The notes below the pieces were generated by a model. The model was not told the DNA's origin. It searched no databases and saw nothing but the letters and a program-made list of their open reading frames with translations. Of a DNA stretch of 12,550 nucleotides, positions 6,125 to 12,550 are shown one piece after another. The position numbers and the translations under genes were made by a program. Origin of the DNA: Candidatus Fermentibacterota bacterium (GTDB taxonomy: Bacteria; Fermentibacterota; Fermentibacteria; Fermentibacterales; Fermentibacteraceae); contig JAKLEF010000026.1 of assembly GCA_022703195.1 (NCBI GenBank), forward strand, positions 1-12,550, in the 5' to 3' direction. Position 1 is the first letter of the stretch; each line of letters begins with the position of its first letter.

Positions 6125-9100
6125 TCAGCAACCGGCCAGCATGTCCGATTCGTGATCCGGGATGGACGGGAGGGACGAAACGTCCTCGCCCATCGAGCGC
6201 AGCCTGGAGGCCGTCGCCCATGGATACCGCCCCTCCGCGAGCCATCTCCGGTTGGATTCCAGCGCCGCCGACCTGTCGGCATCGAGCGATGTGAGCCTCC
6301 AGAGGAGCCAGGAGGCTTCCGCGGCCGTCTCGAGGTCATCCGAACGGGCCTCGGCGGAGAGGATCGCCAGGGATTCGCCCCTGCAGCCGGTCTGGGCGAG
6401 CGCGGCCGCCGTGATGATGGCGGCAGGCTTCCTGTAGTCATCCATCATCGGATGACCGACCGCTTCCTCCACGGCCTCCATGGCCTCGCGCGGCCTTCCC
6501 GAACAGAGCAGCGCCCTCGCATGGACCAGGAGGAAGCTCCCGATGTAGTACTCGAGCCCCTTCTCCCTGCAGAGTCTCACGGCTTCGGTAGAGTTGCGGA
6601 GCGCCTCCGCGGTTTCGCCGGCCCTGAGGCAATGATCGCAGAGGTTCGAACGCGCTATCCCCTCGTGCTGCGCCGCTCCGAGGTCGGCCGCCATCCGCGC
6701 CGCCCGCCTGAAATGGTCGGCCGCCCCGCTCCACTCCCACCCGCGGGAGAGCGAGCTGCCCAGATTGCCTAGCGCGTGCACCGCCAGGAAACGGTTGCCC
6801 ATCTCGCCCGCCAGTGCGAGCTGCTCCCTGAAGAGGTCGACCGCCCTCGCCTCGTTTCCCAGGTACTTGCTGGCGAGGGCCATGTTCCCCAGCGACAGTG
6901 CCTTGAGCTGGGTAATCCCGAGCCTCTCGGCTCCATTCCTGACCTCCTCGTAATGGGAGAGCGCCGCGGCGAAGTTGCCTACCTCGAGGCAGTAGTTGCC
7001 CATGTTCCCCCTGACCCTGAGGCACTGCTCCTCGTCGCCCGACCGGATCGCATACCGGAGACCGGTCTCCAGGGCATCCTCCATCCCCTCGCGGCTGTTG
7101 GACTGGAGCAGGAAGCTCGTTCTGACCATGATGATCCTGGACCGGGCGGAGTAATCCTCCTCCCGGTCGAGGCAGGCTTCGGCCTCGCGCAGGTTCTCCA
7201 TGCCGGCATCCTCGTCGCCCGTGTCGAGCAATATCCTCCCGGCGCGCTGGCGTGCATTCGCCTCGAGCGCGTGCAGCCCGAGATCGCGGCACATGTCGAT
7301 GACCCCGCGGCAGTGGGCGAGGGCCTCATCCCACGAGCCGGAAGCCCATTCCACGTCGGCCATCCCCAGGATGGCCCGGGCCTTCTCGCGTCCTTCGGGC
7401 AGCAGGGAGGCCAGCCGCGAGTAGAGGTCCACGGCCTGGGAGTTCAGATAGCTGTGCGCGGCCTGGGCAGCGGCGAGCCCGAGGTACTCGACCGCCTCCG
7501 GGATCATCCCCGCGCGTTCGTAGTGGTACGCCAGATCGTCCAGGAAGGCGGGATCCCCGCCCCGCAGTGCCCTGATCGCGCCGGCGGCGAGCGCGTGGAG
7601 CTCCGCGAGCCTCGCGCCGAGCTGCATCGAATAGGCCGCATCCCGCAGGAGCGCATGCCGGAACATGTGGAGCCGGCCTCCCGCGGGCTGCCAGATCTGC
7701 TCCTCGACACCCCGGAGGAGCACGGCCCCGGCATCGTCCTCCCCCAGCATGGATGCTAGCACGTCGGCCTCGAACTCCCTTCCGAGCACGGAGGCGGCCT
7801 GCACGGCCTGCCGTACGCTGGCCGGAAGGCGGTCGATCCTTGCCACCAGCACCGGGTTCAGGCCGGCCGGAAGACCCTCGACGACGGAAGAGAGCTCTAG
7901 ACCCCCGGAAGCTTCCACCACCAGACCGCGCTCCGAGAGGAAGCGGCAGTACTGCTCCACGAACAGCGGGTTTCCCCCGGTATGGGCGTGGATGTACCCG
8001 GAAAGGGACTCGGACGGGCTGCCGCGGAGCTCCGACGAGACCAGGGAGGAGGCGGCCCCCGGTTCGAGGCCCGGGAGGTCGATCACGGTGGCCCGGGATC
8101 CGGGAAGCGGCTCGAAGGGCTGATCAGGACCGGCTGGCGGCCTTGCGAGCGCCATCCATAGTATGGGCTCCGCCGAGAGCGCCGGAGCGGCGAGTTCCAG
8201 GGCCTTCCTCGAATCACGGTCTAGCCAGTGGGCGTCCTCTATAACGATGACCGAGGGTGCTCCACCCGCCAGGATGCCCAGGAGGCCTCTCAGGGATGTG
8301 AGGATGTTGTCGAACCTGAGTCTCGGATCGAGCTTCCCGAACACCGAGTCGGGCCATTCCATCCCGAGCAGCGATCCGAGGGCCGGCGCGCGGCTCCTGA
8401 GGAACTCCGCCTGGTCGGGGAACTCGCCTCCGGAACCGGGGACCGTCGCCCCGGGTCTTCCGAGCGAGGCGAGCCGCGCCTCGAAGAGCCGCCTGCCTTC
8501 CGACGGATCCATCCCCTCAGTGTGCCCCGACAGCTGCCGGAGGAGCCTGGCGAAGGGGTTGAAACCCCTCTGCTGGATCCCGTCGCACCTGAGATGATGG
8601 AACGCGGCTTCCCCGTGGGCGGCTTCGAACTCGTGGAGGAGCCTGCTCTTTCCGGCCCCGGCCTCCCCGGTGACCAGCACCTGCCTGGCGGGATCCCCGG
8701 GCCCGGCGGGGAGGAGTGCTCCGAGAGCATCCATCTCGGCCTGCCTTCCCGCGAAGACCCCGGAGAACCCGGACGCGGTCTCCCGGGATCCTCCCGGGGA
8801 CAGACTCACCGCTTCCACACCGGCCCTGATGCCCTTCAGGCTCACGATCACGCCCTGCGAACGCCTGAGCAGGCTCCTGCGGGCGAACGACGGACCGGAG
8901 AGAGCGCAGCCGCTCGAGGCGAGGTACAGCAGCCGCGCGGCAAGGTTGACCGGGGCTCCGATCGCCGTATAGGCCGTATGGCTCCCCGAACCCAGCAGTC
9001 CGGCGAAGACCTCGCCGCACTCGACCCCCGCCCTGGCCGACCCGGCATGCGGCCCGAGCAGGTCGGCGAGGAAGCCGTCGGCCCTCGCCGCGTCGTCCTC

Positions 9101-9949
9101 GTGGGTGACGGGCGCGCCGAACAGCACGAGCAGGTTGGCACCCGCAGGCTTCGTATCCACTCCGCTGAGGAAGCCGTCGTAGCGTTCCGCGAGGTCGAGG
9201 ACCCGCGCCACGAACTCCCTGCCCGGCCCCGGCCCTTCCGAAGGTCCTGCGACGAAAACGCTCGTGACGAACCTGAACTCCCCCTGGGAGGCCAGCGAGC
9301 CCACGCGCTCGGGCACGAAGTAATCTCCCGAGCAGCAGGGCATCGGGGCCGATCCCGCGGCCCCCGCGGCAGGAGCGGCATCCGGCGCGGCGACGTGACC
9401 CGCCGACCTGACCGCGCCGGGGGCGCAGGCCTCCTGCTCCGCCGAGGCCGAGGCCACGGGAGCGCCCGAGAAGAAGTGGAACAGCCTGCTGCGTCCCGGG
9501 ATGACATCCCAGGACACCGTTCCGGAAGCGATGCCTATCTTCACGAGCGATCCGGGGCCGGAGCCTTTCCGGCAGGCCAGCGCATGCGAGATCTCAGCGG
9601 CGGTCCGGGAGGCTTCCTCCGCGGTTCTCCCGGGCAGGACGCCCGTGACGGAATCCCCGGCGAAGCCCCCGATGAAGCCGCCCGCGGCCACGATCCCCTC
9701 CACCGCGGTCCCGAGCATGCCGTTGAGAACGAGCGAGAGCTCCTCGGCACCCCTGGTGCCGCGGGCCATGTATTCCTCGGCGAGCACGGTGAAGCCCGGG
9801 AAGTCGATCATCACGACAGCCCCCGGGACCATTCCGCTGAAGAGGCCTCTTCTGGCTCCATCGACGATGAACGGGGGGACGAACACTCTCATCGCGTCGG
9901 CGGATCCTTCCGGCGAGGCTGGAATGACCGAAGTCGGCCGGGGGTGCAT
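6125..9949 (-). CDS. Soluble-adenylyl-cyclase-like protein: two class III cyclase domains, AAA/NTPase, TPR repeats
   Basis: 1274 residues, no signal or membrane segment, expected to make a cyclic nucleotide (probably cAMP) in the cytosol. Cyclase domain C1 (about 40-175) has metal aspartates D49 (VVMIDFPGFT) and D99 (GGFAGDS) but lacks the Asn/Arg pair. After an Ala/Pro linker (about 176-205), C2 (about 222-380) lacks both aspartates (VFVAGP; PAGAN) but has N335 and R339 in APVNLAARL, plus T328 at an adenine-contact position. One composite active site is therefore predicted. The NTPase follows: Walker A GEAGAGKS (428-435), Walker B VIVIEDAHW (567-575), and FRHALLRDAAYS (763-774), conserved in this class. 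TPR-like helices fill about 800-1200. The order equals that of mammalian ADCY10. Start: ATG 9949 has no ribosome site and follows a hairpin; ATG 9892 (M20) is the alternative. Downstream lies the DUF134-NifX gene with its own promoter. Confidence 0.88.
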   Translation of the reverse strand: MHPRPTSVIPASPEGSADAMRVFVPPFIVDGARRGLFSGMVPGAVVMIDFPGFTVLAEEYMARGTRGAEELSLVLNGMLGTAVEGIVAAGGFIGGFAGDSVTGVLPGRTAEEASRTAAEISHALACRKGSGPGSLVKIGIASGTVSWDVIPGRSRLFHFFSGAPVASASAEQEACAPGAVRSAGHVAAPDAAPAAGAAGSAPMPCCSGDYFVPERVGSLASQGEFRFVTSVFVAGPSEGPGPGREFVARVLDLAERYDGFLSGVDTKPAGANLLVLFGAPVTHEDDAARADGFLADLLGPHAGSARAGVECGEVFAGLLGSGSHTAYTAIGAPVNLAARLLYLASSGCALSGPSFARRSLLRRSQGVIVSLKGIRAGVEAVSLSPGGSRETASGFSGVFAGRQAEMDALGALLPAGPGDPARQVLVTGEAGAGKSRLLHEFEAAHGEAAFHHLRCDGIQQRGFNPFARLLRQLSGHTEGMDPSEGRRLFEARLASLGRPGATVPGSGGEFPDQAEFLRSRAPALGSLLGMEWPDSVFGKLDPRLRFDNILTSLRGLLGILAGGAPSVIVIEDAHWLDRDSRKALELAAPALSAEPILWMALARPPAGPDQPFEPLPGSRATVIDLPGLEPGAASSLVSSELRGSPSESLSGYIHAHTGGNPLFVEQYCRFLSERGLVVEASGGLELSSVVEGLPAGLNPVLVARIDRLPASVRQAVQAASVLGREFEADVLASMLGEDDAGAVLLRGVEEQIWQPAGGRLHMFRHALLRDAAYSMQLGARLAELHALAAGAIRALRGGDPAFLDDLAYHYERAGMIPEAVEYLGLAAAQAAHSYLNSQAVDLYSRLASLLPEGREKARAILGMADVEWASGSWDEALAHCRGVIDMCRDLGLHALEANARQRAGRILLDTGDEDAGMENLREAEACLDREEDYSARSRIIMVRTSFLLQSNSREGMEDALETGLRYAIRSGDEEQCLRVRGNMGNYCLEVGNFAAALSHYEEVRNGAERLGITQLKALSLGNMALASKYLGNEARAVDLFREQLALAGEMGNRFLAVHALGNLGSSLSRGWEWSGAADHFRRAARMAADLGAAQHEGIARSNLCDHCLRAGETAEALRNSTEAVRLCREKGLEYYIGSFLLVHARALLCSGRPREAMEAVEEAVGHPMMDDYRKPAAIITAAALAQTGCRGESLAILSAEARSDDLETAAEASWLLWRLTSLDADRSAALESNRRWLAEGRYPWATASRLRSMGEDVSSLPSIPDHESDMLAGC

Positions 9950-9952
9950 ATT

Positions 9953-9967
9953 GCCCGGGGACCGGGC
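9953..9967. other. Short GC hairpin just upstream of the cyclase start
   Basis: GCCCGG, a three-base loop and CCGGGC form a six-base-pair hairpin in the 85-base space between the divergent cyclase and SIMPL genes. In the cyclase transcript it ends three bases before ATG 9949, where a ribosome site would normally be. I see no convincing promoter for either gene in this gap; TAGATT (9974-9979, minus) is a weak -10 candidate for the cyclase. Confidence 0.35.
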
Positions 9968-10034
9968 TCGTGGAATCTATCACGGCCTCGCGGGGTATGT
10001 ACAGGTCGTGGGCCGAAACAGGAGGAGGATGAGG

Positions 10035-10766
10035 ATGACAAGGACGATGCTGGCGGCAGCAGTGCTGCTGATGGTCTGTGGAACCGCCTCGGCGCAGGAC
10101 CCCTACGTCTATCCGCGCCAGATTTCCGTCACCGGGACGGGGACGGCCTGGAGCGAGCCGGACATGGCCACCATCACCTTCGGGGTCGACGTGACCGGCT
10201 ATTCGGCTGCGGAGGCCGTGGACGAGGCCTCGGGGATGATGCGGGGTGCACGGGACGCCGCCGTGCGCGAAGGTGTCGATTCCGACGACATCGCCACCAG
10301 CTCCTACAGCCTGTGGACCGAGTACGAGTACGACGAGTACACCTATGAGTACACCGACGTGCTGCTGTACCACGTCTCCGACTACGCCACGCTGAAGCTG
10401 TACGACACCGAGAGTGTCGGAGAAGTCCTGGCCGCGCTGGTGGAGGGCGGCGCCAACTACATTTCCTCGGTCTCCTTCGCCATCTCGGACAGGGCCGCGC
10501 TGTACGACGAGGCCAGGATCATGGCGGTCGAGGATGCGCAGAACAGGGCCGGACAGCTCGCATCGGCGACGGGCGTGACGCTGGGCGAGCCCACCATGAT
10601 CAGCGAGTACTCCTATGACTACTACGATCCGTACTACGGATACGGGGCGATGTCCGCCTCCATAAGCACCGGCGAGTATGCGGGCGGGGGCATGGCGCCG
10701 CCGGCGATCACCCCCGCCGAGATGTCGGTTCAGACGAGCGTCACGATCACGTACGGGATAGAGTAG
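10035..10766 (+). CDS. SIMPL (DUF541) domain protein, exported
   Basis: A 243-residue protein with a cleavable signal peptide (MTRTMLAAAVLLMVCGTASA, cut before QDP) followed by one SIMPL/DUF541 domain. Family hallmarks are the opening ISVTGTGTAWSEPDMATITFGV (29-50), the DIATSSYSL segment (85-93), a VGEVLAALVEGGAN-type helix (128-141) with the following ISSVSFAISD (143-152), and the helix with A..DA..RA..LA (164-177). Such periplasmic or surface proteins (Brucella BP26, E. coli YggE) oligomerise into rings or tubes and are linked to stress tolerance, but no catalytic role is known. The start at 10035 was chosen because AGGAGG at 10023-10028 gives six-base spacing; an ATG two codons earlier (10029) is too close to the site. 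Two tyrosine-rich stretches (97-107 and 192-203) stand out. It is divergent from the cyclase, and its stop is 18 bases from the convergent peptidase gene. Confidence 0.88.
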   Translation: MTRTMLAAAVLLMVCGTASAQDPYVYPRQISVTGTGTAWSEPDMATITFGVDVTGYSAAEAVDEASGMMRGARDAAVREGVDSDDIATSSYSLWTEYEYDEYTYEYTDVLLYHVSDYATLKLYDTESVGEVLAALVEGGANYISSVSFAISDRAALYDEARIMAVEDAQNRAGQLASATGVTLGEPTMISEYSYDYYDPYYGYGAMSASISTGEYAGGGMAPPAITPAEMSVQTSVTITYGIE

Positions 10767-10784
10767 GGAGAGGCGGCCCCGGGG

Positions 10785-12550
10785 TCAGAGCAGACCCAGC
10801 AGGAATGCCTGCTCCGAGGCCGCGTCCTCCATCCATCCGAACCTGCCAGAGGCGCCGGCATGCCCGGCGCCCATCTCCGTCCTGAATACGAGCGGATCGT
10901 CGTCGGTCCGGAGCCTGCGGATCCTGGCCACCCACTTGGCCGGTTCCCAGTAGCAGACCTGCGAATCGTTCCATCCCGCCGTGACGTAAAGCGCCGGGTA
11001 GTCGCGCGCCCCCACGTTGTCATATGGCGAGTAGGACAGCATGTAGTCGTAGAAGACCGGATCGGAGGGGTCGCCCCACTCCTCGTACTCGTTGGTGGTC
11101 AAGGGTATGCTCGGGTCCAGCATGGTGGTCACGACGTCCACGAACGGCACCTGGGCCACCACGCCCCTGAAGAGATCCGGTCTCATCATGGCCACCGCCC
11201 CGACGAGCAGGCCGCCGGCGCTCCCGCCCCTTGCGAACATCCTGTCAGGGCTGGTCACGCCGGAATATGCCAGGTACTCGGCGCAGGCGATGAAGTCGAG
11301 GAAGGTGTTCCTCTTCTGGAGGAGCCTCCCGGATTCGTACCAGCTCCTGCCCATCTCCGAGCCGCCCCTGACGTGGGCGGTGGCGAAGACGAACCCCCTG
11401 TCCAGAAGGCTGAGCATCGAGCTCGAGAACCACGGATCGGAGCTGTAGCCGTAGGCGCCGTACCCTTCCAGCAGCAGGGGCCTGTCGGCGGGACCGCCCA
11501 TGTCGGAACGCCAGACCATGGAGATGGGGACCTCGATCCCGTCGTGCGACGGAGCGTACATCACCGTCGAGCTGTACAGGGAGGCGTCGAAGCCGCCCCC
11601 GATGGAGTCCTGCTTCAGGATGGCGGAGACGCCCGTCTCGAGGTCGAGTGAGCGGGTCTGCACGGGGGTCGTCAGGGAGCAGTAGCCGTAGCGGACCAGA
11701 CGGTCGGACGGCCGGCGGTTGCTCTCGAACCATAGCGTCGAAGGCTCGCCGCCCCCCGCCGCCACGGTCTCGACGCCGGTGGAGAGGTCCACCGTGCGGA
11801 GCTGAGAGAATCCCCCGCTCCTGACGAGCATCGCCAGGCAGCCGGGAAAGGCCTCCACATCATCGATCAGCACGTCGTCCCTCGCGGGCACGGCCTCCGT
11901 CCAGCGGGCGGCGGCAGGCTCGGATGCCGGCGCCGTCATCACGCGGAAGTTCTGCGCCGCGAGGTTGGTCAGGATGTAGAGCGTGTCGCCCAGGGTCTCC
12001 ACGCTGTACTCGAGACCGGGGGTCCTCGGCTCCACTACGCGGAATGCGCCTCCGGGATCGTCGGCGTCGAGGATCCAGGTCTCGTAGGACTCGGTGCTGG
12101 AGGTCTCTATCAGGACGTATCCGTCGTCCGGCGACTTGTACACGTAGGGCCAGAAGGTGGGATCGTCCTCCTCGAAGACGATCGCGTCGGCAGCCGCCGG
12201 AGTGCCCAGCGCGTGCCTCATGATCCTGCAGGTGCGCCACGTGCTGTCCAGGGCTCCGTAGAAGACGGTGCGCGAGTCGTTGCCCCAGACCAGGCTCCCG
12301 TCCGTGCCCCTGAGCGTGTCGTCCAGCAGCCTCCCGGTGCCCATCTCGACGAAGACCAGCGTGTATTCGAGCGAACCCGTCGTGTCGAAGGCCACGCCAG
12401 CGATAGTGCCGTCAGGGCTCATCCCGGGCCATGCATCCATGTACTCCCTGCCGGATGCCAGTGCGGCGACGTCCAGGACCGTCTCGGCCGGGCCTCCGGT
12501 CTCGGGGCGCCTCATGTAGACGGGATAGTCGCTCCCCTCGTCGAAGCGGC
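10785..12550 (-). CDS. ptrB: Oligopeptidase B-like S9A serine peptidase, 5' end beyond the window
   Basis: A prolyl-oligopeptidase-family serine peptidase that cuts short peptides. About 587 residues are visible; the frame stays open through the right edge (RFDEGSDYPVY precedes the first in-window Met at 12515). Roughly 100 N-terminal residues are therefore missing relative to usual oligopeptidase B (about 690). Numbering from the Met at 12515, a seven-bladed propeller region (to about 310) leads into the alpha/beta hydrolase with PLLLEGYGAYG (346-356), the nucleophile S432 in GGSAGG, D517 in GWNDSQV and H552 in GAGHAG, a complete triad. E476 and E478 in NEYEEWG match the acidic pair that gives E. 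coli oligopeptidase B its preference for Arg/Lys. It might be exported, but the N-terminus cannot be seen. The Met at 12515 lies inside a conserved motif and is not the true start. No terminator separates it from the SIMPL gene. Confidence 0.87.
   Translation of the reverse strand, partial: RFDEGSDYPVYMRRPETGGPAETVLDVAALASGREYMDAWPGMSPDGTIAGVAFDTTGSLEYTLVFVEMGTGRLLDDTLRGTDGSLVWGNDSRTVFYGALDSTWRTCRIMRHALGTPAAADAIVFEEDDPTFWPYVYKSPDDGYVLIETSSTESYETWILDADDPGGAFRVVEPRTPGLEYSVETLGDTLYILTNLAAQNFRVMTAPASEPAAARWTEAVPARDDVLIDDVEAFPGCLAMLVRSGGFSQLRTVDLSTGVETVAAGGGEPSTLWFESNRRPSDRLVRYGYCSLTTPVQTRSLDLETGVSAILKQDSIGGGFDASLYSSTVMYAPSHDGIEVPISMVWRSDMGGPADRPLLLEGYGAYGYSSDPWFSSSMLSLLDRGFVFATAHVRGGSEMGRSWYESGRLLQKRNTFLDFIACAEYLAYSGVTSPDRMFARGGSAGGLLVGAVAMMRPDLFRGVVAQVPFVDVVTTMLDPSIPLTTNEYEEWGDPSDPVFYDYMLSYSPYDNVGARDYPALYVTAGWNDSQVCYWEPAKWVARIRRLRTDDDPLVFRTEMGAGHAGASGRFGWMEDAASEQAFLLGLL

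Noticed and set aside
6115..6137. GGCCGG/CCGGCC hairpin at the end of the cyclase gene as a terminator
   Set aside because: The stem includes the stop codon in its 11-base loop, has no U-run on the minus strand, and GGCC strings are common here.

Overview
The window is a GC-rich, gene-dense bacterial segment in which arginine is mostly encoded by AGG. Outer-membrane-type and exported proteins (lipoprotein, SIMPL protein, M1 peptidase with a barrel-like tail) suggest a diderm. The overall style resembles high-GC candidate phyla of the FCB group (Fermentibacterota- or Eisenbacteria-like). That placement is an impression from codon use and gene content, not a demonstrated assignment. I see no tRNA, rRNA, CRISPR array, insertion sequence or phage gene, and every gap between genes is under about 120 bases.

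Layout. The left edge holds the N-terminal part of an EPSP synthase-like (AroA) gene on the minus strand. It is divergent from a large plus-strand M1-family metallopeptidase (251-3037). The peptidase converges, with a 9-base gap, on five minus-strand genes. In transcription order (right to left) these are: a 1274-residue tandem-cyclase/AAA/TPR protein (6125-9949); a DUF134-NifX fusion (5264-6055); an overlapping SAM methyltransferase (4504-5199, reading frame open to 5274); a proline-rich lipoprotein (3614-4438); and a DPSL-type ferritin (3047-3553). A SIMPL/DUF541 exported protein (10035-10766, plus) is divergent from the cyclase and converges on an oligopeptidase B-like gene (10785 to beyond 12550, minus).

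How the parts may work together. The DUF134-NifX protein and methyltransferase look translationally coupled. They are driven by a near-consensus promoter whose spacer and -10 contain a perfect 16-bp palindrome and whose predicted start lies at the ATG (leaderless). The lipoprotein and DPSL ferritin have their own exact TATAAT box. Iron-sulfur or metal-cofactor handling (NifX domain with Cys/His tail) next to iron and peroxide detoxification (DPSL) suggests a metal/redox theme, but this is inference from proximity. The two flanking peptidases and the SIMPL protein appear to be separate units.

The most notable items are: (1) the cyclase, laid out like eukaryotic soluble adenylyl cyclase (C1-C2-NTPase-TPR), with metal aspartates only in C1 and the Asn/Arg pair only in C2; (2) the palindrome-containing leaderless promoter of the DUF134-NifX gene; (3) an AroA start region lacking the PGSKS-type substrate loop; (4) a methyltransferase frame with no ordinary start codon ahead of its SAM motif. 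I do not see an unmistakably new multi-gene system.
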